This document shows, one piece after another, positions 16,466 through 24,360 of a stretch of 64,000 nucleotides of DNA. Made by a program: the position numbers and the translations under genes. The stretch covers positions 1,240,001-1,304,000 of the forward strand of contig NZ_RKHQ01000001.1 in the NCBI RefSeq assembly GCF_003751805.1, in the 5' to 3' direction. The notes beneath the pieces are model-generated. The model was given only the letters and a program-made list of their open reading frames with translations. It had not been told where the DNA came from and ran no database searches. This DNA is from Salana multivorans (lineage in GTDB: Bacteria; Actinomycetota; Actinomycetes; Actinomycetales; Beutenbergiaceae). Every line of letters starts with the position of its first letter. Position 1 is the first letter of the stretch.

Positions 16466-18595
16466 TCAGGCCGTCATCGACCGCCGGCGCAGCCAGAGGC
16501 CGGTCCCGGCCGCGGCGAGCGCGAGGACCGCGACCACCGAGACGCCGGCCGCGCCGGTCCCGGCCAGCCCGCCACCGGACCCGCCGGACCCGCCGCTCCG
16601 GCTCGGGGTGGAGCCGGGGGACGTGGTCGTCCCGGTCGGCCCGCCCGTCGACCCGGTGGGGTCGGGGTCGGTCGGGCCACCGGTCGGCTCGTCCGTCGGG
16701 TCGTCGCTGGGCGTCGGAGACGGGCAGACCGCGGCCGCCACGTCGAACGTCCAGGTCGACGTCGCCCCGTCGGCGATGACGTACCCCTCGGCGGCGGTGG
16801 CCGTCACCGTGACGACCGTCCCCTCCCGCGACGTCGCGTACGCGACGCCCTCGACGTCCTCGGGCAGGACGACGGTGGCCTCGACCCCGCACTCGTCCGA
16901 GACCACGAGCTGCGGTGCCGGCGGCACGACCGCGACCGGCGGCTGCTCTCCCTCGCCGACCTTGACGAGGGAGAAGCTCGTGGTCTGGACCCAGCGGTCG
17001 CCCTGGAGGTTCGTCCCGACGTAGGCCTCGACGGAGGTGTACGGGCCGGAGTCGAACTCGACCTGGAAGCGCTTGTAGCCGTTGACGTTGGTGAACTCCG
17101 CCGTGCCGAGCGGGCTCGCGCCCGGTCCGGTCGGGCGGACCCCGAGCTCACCCGTGACGGTGACGGGCGGGTTCGCCGGACCGGTCGTGACGAACGACGT
17201 CAGCAGGTACCTCGTGTTCGGCTCGACCGTGACCTCCTGGTGGACGTCGATCCACCCGGCGTTCCACCGCATCCACGCCTGCTTCTCCGAGCCGTATCCC
17301 CACGAGGGGTTGTGGTCGATGCCGCACTGGCCGGTGCAGGACCAGGCCGGGGACATGGCGCCCGGAGCGGAGCGCGAGAACGTCGGGTCCTCGATGAGGT
17401 TGGGGTTGATGAGGTTGCCGTCCTCGTCCAGCGTGAACGCGTACTGGAAGACGTTGTACGGGCCCCACAGCGAGAGCGTGAAGTGGACCTCCGGGCCCTC
17501 GTTCCACGGGTGGAGGAACGGGGCGTAGAGCCCCGGCAGGTCGAGCGACGTTCCGACGACGGTGACGTCGGACCACGGACCCTCCGGCCGGTCGGCCGTG
17601 CGGAAGACCAGGTCGAAGATGCCCTCGTCCTCGGAGTCGGTCGTGTACATCATCATCCACTTGCCGATGTAGTCGTTGTACTGCACCGACAGCTCCGTCA
17701 CCGGGGCGGGCGCGAGCGGCGCCGCGTCGGCGTCGTCCTCGACCCACGCCGCGCCGTCCCAGTAGGTGTAGGCGTCCTTCTCGAGGATCTGCCCCTCCGG
17801 GACGCGGCCAACGTGGACCGGTCCGAACCGGCCGTTCTCCGTGCCGAACATGTAGACGAAGCCGTCGCCCTGCCCGTGCGTGAACGCGACCATCTGGAAC
17901 TTGTTCTTCCACTCGGCGTCGTTGTCCCACTGCGGGCCGTCGACCGAGTTCCACGTCTCGCCGTTGTCGGAGGAGTACGCGATCCGCGAGTAGTTCGTGA
18001 ACCACTGACCCGGGTCGCCCCAGCGGTTGACCGACATGAACGAGAGGTACTGCACGCCGTCGACGGCGATGCCGCCGGTCGGGATGGTCGTGTGCTCGAC
18101 GCCGGGCTGCTTGAGCGACGGGATGATCTCCTTCGCCTTGCCGTCGGGGAGGCTGGCCGCGGAGGAGAACGTCATCCCCGTGTCCTGCCAGTCGGCGTTG
18201 GAGGAGCGCAGGAGGGCGTTCGAGCGCCAGTCGGACCCACCGCCGCCGCTGCCGCTCCAGTTGCCGAAGGTGTCGCCGACCGCGAACAGGACCTCGCCGG
18301 CGCCGTTGTCCCACATGGTGCCGAGGTCGGTGCCGCCGATGCGGTATGGGGTGACCGTCGGGGTCAGGCCCTTCGCACCCGTGAGCTGGCTGACCAGCCG
18401 CACGGCGCTCGGGTGCTCGTACCCCTCGGAGTAGTAGGACCCCAGGTCGGCCGGGGCGGCCGCGGGGTCGGACACGGGTTCGGCGGTGGCGGGGCCGGCA
18501 GCCAGAGCCGCCCCGCTCAGCACGAGCCCGGAGCCGAGGCCGGCGGCGAGCAGTCGCCGCCATCGGCCGGTCGTGTGGGTGCGTCGGATCGTCAT
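16466..18595 (-). CDS. Wall-anchored DUF4185 (GH183) glycosidase, probable endo-D-arabinanase
   Basis: This 709-residue secreted protein has a signal peptide (to about residue 39, ATAEP), a DUF4185 domain (about 55-390), a beta-sandwich/CBM-like domain (about 395-545, NLIEDPTFSRS ... WAWNAGWIDVHQEVTV-like), an Ig-like region, a Pro/Thr/Gly linker and a sortase-like LAGTG-hydrophobic-RRRS tail. DUF4185 was reclassified as GH183, endo-D-arabinanases cutting mycobacterial arabinan. The two N-terminal carboxylates, Asp90 (GGTDLG) and Asp108 (VGDTFG), are 18 residues apart, as I recall for the characterised catalytic pair. It would make the first cut at the cell surface. ATG 18595 has GAGGAG upstream; a GTG at 18634 has none. 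Two GAAATCGATTTC-like operators control it. Confidence 0.85.
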   Translation of the reverse strand: MTIRRTHTTGRWRRLLAAGLGSGLVLSGAALAAGPATAEPVSDPAAAPADLGSYYSEGYEHPSAVRLVSQLTGAKGLTPTVTPYRIGGTDLGTMWDNGAGEVLFAVGDTFGNWSGSGGGGSDWRSNALLRSSNADWQDTGMTFSSAASLPDGKAKEIIPSLKQPGVEHTTIPTGGIAVDGVQYLSFMSVNRWGDPGQWFTNYSRIAYSSDNGETWNSVDGPQWDNDAEWKNKFQMVAFTHGQGDGFVYMFGTENGRFGPVHVGRVPEGQILEKDAYTYWDGAAWVEDDADAAPLAPAPVTELSVQYNDYIGKWMMMYTTDSEDEGIFDLVFRTADRPEGPWSDVTVVGTSLDLPGLYAPFLHPWNEGPEVHFTLSLWGPYNVFQYAFTLDEDGNLINPNLIEDPTFSRSAPGAMSPAWSCTGQCGIDHNPSWGYGSEKQAWMRWNAGWIDVHQEVTVEPNTRYLLTSFVTTGPANPPVTVTGELGVRPTGPGASPLGTAEFTNVNGYKRFQVEFDSGPYTSVEAYVGTNLQGDRWVQTTSFSLVKVGEGEQPPVAVVPPAPQLVVSDECGVEATVVLPEDVEGVAYATSREGTVVTVTATAAEGYVIADGATSTWTFDVAAAVCPSPTPSDDPTDEPTGGPTDPDPTGSTGGPTGTTTSPGSTPSRSGGSGGSGGGLAGTGAAGVSVVAVLALAAAGTGLWLRRRSMTA

Positions 18596-18669
18596 ACGGC
18601 GTTCTCCTCGTCGAGCGTGACACGTCGTCGGCACGCATCGGTGCGCGCCCGGGATACCCCCTCCGCGGG

Positions 18670-18706
18670 AGCGTAATCGATTTCAGACAAATCTGCAATC
18701 GATTTC
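18670..18706 (-). promoter_or_regulatory. Promoter with tandem LacI-type operators for the anchored endo-D-arabinanase
   Basis: On the minus strand TTGCAG (18693-18698) and TACGCT (18670-18675) are 17 bases apart. GTAATCGATTTC (18673-18684) and GCAATCGATTTC (18695-18706) each match the palindrome GAAATCGATTTC at 11 or 10 of 12 positions. Their centres are 22 bp apart, two helical turns, overlapping both promoter boxes. Confidence 0.8.
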
Positions 18707-18763
18707 AGATAGAGACGCGCGGGCCCGTCGGACACGAGGGACGGACCCGTCACGGAGAAACGA

Positions 18764-18812
18764 CCGTGGGCCGCGAGCCGGACCTGCGGGAGGTCTGGCT
18801 CGCGGCCCACGG
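18764..18812. terminator. Terminator after the arabinan ABC importer operon
   Basis: A perfect 16-bp stem pairs 18764-18779 with 18797-18812, and the loop contains a further GACCT/AGGTC pairing. It lies between the last permease stop (18856) and the next promoter on the same strand. Confidence 0.85.
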
Positions 18813-18855
18813 GTCGTCCTCGGCGGCGCGAGGACGGGGTGGCCGGCGCGACGGG

Positions 18856-19764
18856 CTACTTCAGCCCGGCGAGCTTGATGTTGCCGATGATCTGGCGCTG
18901 GAAGATGAGGAACAGCACGATGACCGGCGCGGCGGCGAGCACCGAGCCCGCCATGAGCAGGCCGAGCTCGCTCGACCGCTCCGACCGGAACGTCGCGAGG
19001 TACTGCTGGACCACGAACCGCTCCGGCGTCGTGATCGTCATGATCGGCCAGACGTAGGAGTTCCAGTAGGCGAGGAACGCGCCGATCCCCATGACGACGA
19101 ACGGCGGCTTCGACAGCGGGAGGAAGAGCTGGACGAAGATCTTCAGCCGCCCGCACCCGTCGAGCTGGGCCGCCTCCTCGAGGCTGCTCGGCACGCTCAG
19201 GTAGTACTGCCGGATGAAGAAGATCGCGCCGGCGGCGGCGGCGCCCGGGACCACGAGGACCGCGAGCGTGTCGAGCATCGCGAGGTTGGTCACGACGATG
19301 AAGCTCGTGAGGAGGATCGTCATGCCGGGGATGAACATCGTCGTGATGACCATGACCCAGATCGCGGTCTTGAACCGGAAGTTCAGCCGCGCGAAGGCGT
19401 AGGCGGCCATCGAGTTGACGGCCAGGCCGAGCACCGTGAACAGGACGGCGCCGAGGAAGGTCCAGCCCAGCGTCCGCAGGAAGGTCGGGTCGGCGAGGAT
19501 CTTCGTGTAGTTCTCGATCTGCCAGACCTCGGGGAAGAACTGGAACGGCGTGGCCACCACCTCGGTGCGGGACTTGAAGCCCGCCACGACCAGCCACGCG
19601 AGGGGGAACAGCGCCGCGAGGAGGAACAGCAGTCCCACCGCGATCTTGCCCGCCGCGTACCAGTACCAGGACGCGGACCGCGTGCGGCGTCGCTCCTCGT
19701 GGACGCCCGGCGCCGTCGGGCGGCCGGGCTGCGCCGGCGCGTCGGAGTCGGTGAGGACCGTCAT
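18856..19764 (-). CDS. ABC sugar importer permease, MalG type (arabinan locus)
   Basis: This 302-residue inner-membrane protein has six hydrophobic segments, the first at about 40-62 (GKIAVGLLFLLAALFPLAWLVVAGFKS). The coupling motif is SLEEAAQLDGCGRLKIFVQLFLPLSKP (EAA loop). The C terminus is QRQIIGNIKLAGLK, typical of CUT1 permeases. With the MalF partner (19764-20702) it would import oligosaccharides delivered by the binding protein at 20816. The ATG at 19764 overlaps the upstream stop by one base (TGATG). No ATPase gene is present, so a shared MsiK-like ATPase is expected. Confidence 0.93.
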   Translation of the reverse strand: MTVLTDSDAPAQPGRPTAPGVHEERRRTRSASWYWYAAGKIAVGLLFLLAALFPLAWLVVAGFKSRTEVVATPFQFFPEVWQIENYTKILADPTFLRTLGWTFLGAVLFTVLGLAVNSMAAYAFARLNFRFKTAIWVMVITTMFIPGMTILLTSFIVVTNLAMLDTLAVLVVPGAAAAGAIFFIRQYYLSVPSSLEEAAQLDGCGRLKIFVQLFLPLSKPPFVVMGIGAFLAYWNSYVWPIMTITTPERFVVQQYLATFRSERSSELGLLMAGSVLAAAPVIVLFLIFQRQIIGNIKLAGLK

Positions 19765-20702
19765 CAGTCGACCAGCCTCTCGGAGTTGATGAACCGGAAG
19801 ACCAGCGCCGAGATCGACCCGAGGACGAGGAAGAGCAGGAGCGCCGCCGCGATCGAGTAGCCGACGTTGAGGTCGTTGCGGAAGTGGTTGAAGATGAACA
19901 GGTTCGGCAGCGTCGTGGAGTTGAGCGGGCCGCCACCGGTCATGACGAGCGGGAGCTCGAACTGCTGGATCGCCCCGACGATCCCCGTCACGATGAGGTA
20001 GAGCGAGACGTTCTTCATCTGCGGCAGCGTGATGAAGAACGTCTTCTGCCACCAGTTGGCGCCCTCCATCGCGGCCGCCTCGTAGTACTCGTTCGGGACG
20101 TCGAGCATGGCCGCGACCATGATGAGCGACGGGATGCCGAGCCCCAGCCAGATGGCGGGGACCGCGATCGCCGGCAGCGCCGTCGACGGGTCACCGAGCC
20201 AGGCGATGGCGTCGACGCCGAACCACCCGAGGACCCAGTTGAGCAGACCGCCGGAGTAGTCGTAGATCATGACGAACAGGATCGAGGCGATGACGCCCGA
20301 GATGATCGTCGGGATGTAGATGCTGACCTTGAGGACGTCGGCCGCCTTGCGCCCGACGCTCACCACGAGGCTGGCGAAGAAGAACGCGAGCAGCAGGATC
20401 GCCGGGACGGTCATCGCGACGAACTTGAGGCCGCGCACGATCGCCTGCCCGAACAGCGGGTCCGTGAGCACGTAGTAGTAGTTGCGCCAGCCGACCCACT
20501 CGGCCGGCTGGTAGAAGCTCCAGTCCTGGAAGGACAGGACGCCGGCCCACACCGCGGGCCAGACCACGAACACCCCCAGCAGCGCCACCGCGGGCAGCAG
20601 CATCAGGTAGGCGACCTTGTTGTCGCGGTACTCGTACCGCGCCCGGTCCCTCCCCCGCACCGCGCCCGACGCCTTCGCGCCGCGTCTCACCTCTGTACTC
20701 AT
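19764..20702 (-). CDS. ABC sugar importer permease, MalF type (arabinan locus)
   Basis: This 312-residue permease has six hydrophobic segments, the first VAYLMLLPAVALLGVFVVWPAVWAG at about 30-54, the WVGWRNYYYVLTDPLF periplasmic start, and an EAA loop VPNEYYEAAAMEGANWWQKTFFITLPQM. It is the second subunit of the CUT1 importer. The ATG at 20702 has GGAGGA four bases upstream. A hairpin at 20780-20808 separates it from the binding-protein gene. Confidence 0.93.
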   Translation of the reverse strand: MSTEVRRGAKASGAVRGRDRARYEYRDNKVAYLMLLPAVALLGVFVVWPAVWAGVLSFQDWSFYQPAEWVGWRNYYYVLTDPLFGQAIVRGLKFVAMTVPAILLLAFFFASLVVSVGRKAADVLKVSIYIPTIISGVIASILFVMIYDYSGGLLNWVLGWFGVDAIAWLGDPSTALPAIAVPAIWLGLGIPSLIMVAAMLDVPNEYYEAAAMEGANWWQKTFFITLPQMKNVSLYLIVTGIVGAIQQFELPLVMTGGGPLNSTTLPNLFIFNHFRNDLNVGYSIAAALLLFLVLGSISALVFRFINSERLVD

Positions 20703-20779
20703 CGCTTCCTCCGCTGCCTTCCGACGCCACCGCTCGACCGGGCGGCCGGGCCGCCGCGACGAGCGGCGGACCCGGCCGG

Positions 20780-20808
20780 GCCGGTGGGGACACCAGGTCC
20801 CCACCGGC
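20780..20808 (-). promoter_or_regulatory. Hairpin between binding-protein and permease genes
   Basis: GCCGGTGGGGAC (20780-20791) and its complement (20797-20808) form a perfect 12-bp stem with a 5-base loop, just past the binding-protein stop (20816). It may stabilise or partly terminate the message so that the binding protein is made in excess. Hairpins also lie at 44324-44358 and 51142-51171 in the other two importer operons. Confidence 0.7.
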
Positions 20809-20815
20809 GCTCCGG

Positions 20816-22207
20816 TCAGCTCGCCGGCGCCTTCGAGGGCAGGTCGTCCTTCTCGATGATCGTCTGGATCGCCTTCGCGGCGGTGTCGAGCGCGCCGTCG
20901 ATGGACTCGGCGCCCTTCATGCCGCTCTCCATCGCGGTGCCGACCGCGAGGGAGACGTCCCACGGGTAGGTGACGCCGGGGTGGGCGTCGGGAGCGATGT
21001 CGTTCATGATGATGCCCGACCACGGGGCGTCGGCGGCCGCCTGGTCGGCGGCGACGGCGTCCTGCACGGCCTGACGGACCGGGACCTTCGTGAACTGCGT
21101 GTCGACGAAGAACGGGACGAGCACCTCGGGGTCACCCGCGAGGACCCACTCCATGAACGCGGCCGCGGCCTCGGGGTTCTTGGCCTTGCCGTCGATGACC
21201 CACTGGAAGTTGCCGAGCGTGGTCGTCGTGCGACCGTCGCCGTCGGGCGAGCTCGGGAACTTGCCGATGCCGGTCGTGTGCAGCAGGTCGGAGTAGTCGG
21301 AGCCGACCTCGGACATCATCCAGGAGCCGGAGACCTTGTACGCGACCTTGCCCTCGCCGTAGTCCTTGGCCGTGAGGTAGCCGCCGAGGTCCTGCTTGGG
21401 CATGTAGCCCTTGTCGTACAGGTCCTTGTAGAACTGGATGAGCGAGCGGTAGGCGTCGTTCTGGATGTTCGGCGCGGACCAGTCGTCCGTGAGCGCCGTG
21501 TGGCCGGACGCGTTGTACTGCTGGCCGACCGTCGACCAGGCCATCGTGACCGCGTCGGCCGCGGGGGAGATGCAGAACTGGCCGTCCGACAGCGTCGGCT
21601 GGATCTTCTCGCAGGCCGCCATGAGGTCGTCCCACGTCGCGGGCGCGTTCTCCGTGTCGACGCCGGCCTTCTCGAGCATGTCCGTGTTCCAGAACAGCAC
21701 GGTCTGGGGCTCGAGCAGGAGCGGGTAGGCGTAGAAGGTGCCGTCGTACTCGGCCATCGGGACGGCCGCGTCGATGAGCTGGTCGAGGGCGTCGGACGAC
21801 AGGAGGCTGTCGAGCTCGTGGAACTGCCCGGCCTGGGCCGCCTCGTCGACGTCGCCGGCGAACGTGTAGATGTCCGGGGCCTTGCCAGCCGCCTGCGCGG
21901 CCTTCATCTTCTGGTCCCACGCGTCGGCGGGGACCTCGGTGTCCTTGACGACGACCTTGTCCTGCGCCGCGTTGAACTCCTTGACGACGTTCGCGTACCA
22001 CTCGTTCTCCACCGGGGTGAACGTGCGGTGCCAGAACTCGATCGTCACGGCGTCGCCGCTGCCGGCGTCCGACGACGATCCTCCGTCGCCCGTGGTCTCC
22101 CCGGCCGACTCACCCGGCGTGCTGGAGCCGCAGGCTCCGAGTGCCAGAGCGCCGGCCAGCCCGAGCGCGACGAGCGGGGCTCGCCTCATGCGGGTGCTGC
22201 TCTTCAT
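20816..22207 (-). CDS. Sugar-binding lipoprotein of ABC importer (arabinan locus)
   Basis: This 463-residue class I/CUT1 binding protein has a lipobox LALGAC (Cys26) after MKSSTRMRRAPLVALGLAGA, a Gly/Ser/Asp linker, then the mature fold from VTIEFWHRTFTPVENEWYANVVKEFNAA, with FYAYPLLLEPQTVLFWNTDMLEKAGV and a C-terminal domain rich in Trp and Tyr. The likely ligand is D-arabino-oligosaccharides released by the surface GH183, inferred from the shared operator and neighbouring enzymes. The ATG at 22207 has GAAGGAGG upstream. It is first in the operon with two permeases. Confidence 0.9.
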   Translation of the reverse strand: MKSSTRMRRAPLVALGLAGALALGACGSSTPGESAGETTGDGGSSSDAGSGDAVTIEFWHRTFTPVENEWYANVVKEFNAAQDKVVVKDTEVPADAWDQKMKAAQAAGKAPDIYTFAGDVDEAAQAGQFHELDSLLSSDALDQLIDAAVPMAEYDGTFYAYPLLLEPQTVLFWNTDMLEKAGVDTENAPATWDDLMAACEKIQPTLSDGQFCISPAADAVTMAWSTVGQQYNASGHTALTDDWSAPNIQNDAYRSLIQFYKDLYDKGYMPKQDLGGYLTAKDYGEGKVAYKVSGSWMMSEVGSDYSDLLHTTGIGKFPSSPDGDGRTTTTLGNFQWVIDGKAKNPEAAAAFMEWVLAGDPEVLVPFFVDTQFTKVPVRQAVQDAVAADQAAADAPWSGIIMNDIAPDAHPGVTYPWDVSLAVGTAMESGMKGAESIDGALDTAAKAIQTIIEKDDLPSKAPAS

Positions 22208-22321
22208 TGTCCCTCCTTCAGGAACCGACTCATCTGCGAGCCGTGAACGTGACCGGTCTGCCCCGGTCGCGGTGTTCGGTGCCCACGGCCTCGTGAACCA
22301 CCGGTGATCGCCTCACGTCGA

Positions 22322-22350
22322 GAGTAGGCGAAATCGATTTCATGCGCAAC
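22322..22350 (-). promoter_or_regulatory. Promoter and LacI-type operator of the arabinan importer operon
   Basis: On the minus strand TTGCGC (22345-22350) and TACTCT (22322-22327) are 17 bases apart. The perfect palindrome GAAATCGATTTC fills 22331-22342, two bases after the -35 and three before the -10. The kinase promoter at 31502-31530 has exactly the same geometry. Confidence 0.88.
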
Positions 22351-22385
22351 CCCGAGACGCGTCGATGCCGCATCGTTACCGATCT

Positions 22386-22397
22386 GATATCGATTCC
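22386..22397. promoter_or_regulatory. Auxiliary LacI-type operator
   Basis: GATATCGATTCC matches GAAATCGATTTC in 10 of 12 positions. Its centre is 55 bp upstream of the main operator of the importer operon, a spacing compatible with DNA looping. Confidence 0.5.
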
Positions 22398-22439
22398 GGC
22401 CGGACGGCCGAGCTGCCCGTCGTCGTCCCCTGGACGCGG

Positions 22440-23060
22440 GCGCCGCCCTGCCGCCCAGCCGCACCGGAGCGCCCTGTGCCTCGCCGTGGCCACCGTGGCG
22501 CCGGGTCCGGCCGCCGTCCCGACTCCGTGGGGGCCACGGCCGCCGCGCCGACCCGCCCGGCGCCGGGTTCATCCACACCAGCTCCCTCCCCGCCTCCCCG
22601 CCGAGCCGGAGCGCTCTGCACCTCGCCGTGGCCACCGCCACCGCCACCGCGCCGACCCACCCAGCACCGGGTCCGCCGACGCGAGCTCCGCCCCGATACA
22701 CCTCGTCGCACCGCTGCGCCCTGTGCCTCGCCGTGGCCACCGTTGCGCCGGGTTCGGCCGACGTCCCGAGGCCGTGGTGGCCACGGCCGCCGCGCTGACC
22801 CTCCAGGCACCGGGTTCGACCGACGCCCCGGGGCCATGGTGGCCACGGCCACCGCGCCGACCCCACGGCGCCGGGTTCATCCACGCCAGCTCCACCCTCC
22901 CCGCCTCCCCGCCGAGCCGGAGCGCCCGGTGTCTCGCCATGGCCACCGTCGCGCCGGGTCCGACCGACGTCCCGGCTCCACCGTGGCAACCGCCACTGCG
23001 CCGACCCTCCAGGCACCGGGTCCGACCGCCCTCCCGGCTCCACCGTGGCCACGGCGGCCG
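22440..23060. repeat. Complex GC-rich repeat region with GTGGCCAC palindromes; no gene supported
   Basis: This fills most of the 1018-bp gap 22208-23225. GTGGCCAC occurs at 22486, 22628, 22733, 22777, 22839 and 23045. A longer phrase, starting GGGTTCATCCAC and ending GAGCCGGAGCGC, occurs at about 22565-22614 and again at about 22874-22925, which makes a higher-order period of about 309 bp. Both strands have long open frames, but the translations are low-complexity (Arg/Gly/Pro/Ala), have no RBS and match no family I know. Function unknown: perhaps a repetitive element, a structured RNA or a protein-binding array. Confidence 0.7.
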
Positions 23061-23211
23061 CGCGGCCGCGAAGCACGTCCACGACGAGCACTCCTCCACG
23101 TCCGGGCGCCCACCCCCAGCGCACCGGGACGAGCAACGCGTGGATGAGCGCCGCCCGCAACCACGTCCGAGCACCCGCGGCACACCCGGGAACACACACC
23201 CGGGTGCCCAC

Positions 23212-23234
23212 GCGTACTAGCACGACTAGTACGC
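23212..23234 (-). terminator. Terminator-like hairpin at the end of the GH172 operon
   Basis: GCGTACTAG (23212-23220) pairs with CTAGTACGC (23226-23234) across a 5-base loop. The stem includes the TAG stop codon of the oxidoreductase gene, the last gene of the operon. Confidence 0.55.
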
Positions 23235-24350
23235 CGGGACCTCGAGCCGCTCGCCGCCCCGCAGCGCGGAGGCGTGCGCGACGATGCCGGGCGCCGTGAT
23301 CGTCGCGGCGACGGCCGGACCGATCGCCGACTCCCGGCCGGAGACCACGGCGTCGACGAGCTCGTGCACCAGGTGCGGGTGGGAGCCGCCGTGCCAGGCG
23401 TGGGTCTCGATCGCCGGCCGGTCACCGGGCGGCTGGTACCGCCCGGGCCGGGTGAACGGGCGCAGCTCCCGCGGCAACGTCTCGACGCGGTCCGGGACGT
23501 CGAGCTCCACGCGCTCGATCGGGCGGCCGCGCCGCGCACCGTCGGGCGGGCCGGCCGCGTACACGACGGCGGCGCCACCCTCCTGCGATGGCCACTCGAG
23601 CGCGCCCTGGTCGCCGTAGACGTTGAAGCCCTCCGTGTACGCGCGGGCGTTCTCGAAGAACGACAGCGTCACCTGGGCGACCAGCGGCTCCTCCCCCGCG
23701 AGCGTCAGGAGCGCCGACTCGATCGGGAACGGGTTGCTCCCGTCACCGGTGTGCGCGGGCAGGTGCGTGCCACTGCCGACGCAGACGACGGACTCGGCCC
23801 GCCGCCCGGCCAGTCCCAGCAGCGGTGCGACCACGTGCGTCGCGTAGCACATCGGCGGATAGCCCATCCAGTACCAGGGGAAGCCGTCGAGGTCCTGCAT
23901 GTGGGCGCCGGACAGGTACCCGATCCGGCCCAGGGCGCCGGTGTCGCGCAGGTGCAGCGCGTGCAGGTACTCGCGCTGGTAGAGCGAGGTCTCCATCATC
24001 ATGTACCGCCCGGAGGCGGCCGCGGTGGCCTGCAGCACCCGGTCGATGTCGTCCAGCGTCGTCGCCATCGGCACGGCGCTCGCGCACGCGCGCCCGCTGG
24101 CGAGCACCTGGAGCGTCTGGTCCACGTGGAACCGGACCGGCGAGCAGAGGTGGACGGCGTCCCAGCCGCCGGAGGCCAGCGCGTCGTCGAGCGACGCGTA
24201 GGTGGCGTCGAGGCCGAGCCGGTCCCCCAGCTCCCCGCGCACCGCGGCGTCGGGCTCGGCGAGCGCGACCCGGCCGACGTCCGGGTGGAGCTGGTAGAGG
24301 TAGAGGAAGTCGCGGCCGAAGCCGCCGCCCACGACGAGGACGTCGATCAC
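23226..24350 (-). CDS. Gfo/Idh/MocA-family oxidoreductase
   Basis: This 374-residue protein has an N-terminal Rossmann fold starting MIDVLVVGGGFGRDFLYLYQLHP, then the two-domain Gfo/Idh/MocA layout with CYATHVVAPLLGL (the usual catalytic-region His) and a C-terminal alpha/beta half. The family normally has a conserved EKP motif before the catalytic region; here the place reads CASAVPMATT, so the Lys is missing and activity may be altered or non-redox. It is the last gene of the operon that starts with GH172, 10 bases after the preceding stop, so a role in modifying an arabinan-derived sugar is likely. GTG 24350 has AAGGGAG upstream. Confidence 0.82.
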   Translation of the reverse strand: MIDVLVVGGGFGRDFLYLYQLHPDVGRVALAEPDAAVRGELGDRLGLDATYASLDDALASGGWDAVHLCSPVRFHVDQTLQVLASGRACASAVPMATTLDDIDRVLQATAAASGRYMMMETSLYQREYLHALHLRDTGALGRIGYLSGAHMQDLDGFPWYWMGYPPMCYATHVVAPLLGLAGRRAESVVCVGSGTHLPAHTGDGSNPFPIESALLTLAGEEPLVAQVTLSFFENARAYTEGFNVYGDQGALEWPSQEGGAAVVYAAGPPDGARRGRPIERVELDVPDRVETLPRELRPFTRPGRYQPPGDRPAIETHAWHGGSHPHLVHELVDAVVSGRESAIGPAVAATITAPGIVAHASALRGGERLEVPAY

Positions 24351-24360
24351 GGGACTCCCT

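Noticed and set aside
18596-18634. GTG at 18634 as start of the anchored endo-D-arabinanase
   Set aside because: It has no RBS, and ATG 18595 has GAGGAG at the right distance and gives a standard signal peptide.
22204-23223. Long minus- and plus-strand open frames (339 and 292 codons) in the repeat region
   Set aside because: Both are low-complexity Arg/Gly/Pro translations of nested DNA repeats, lack a ribosome site and match no family, so they were treated as a GC-bias effect.
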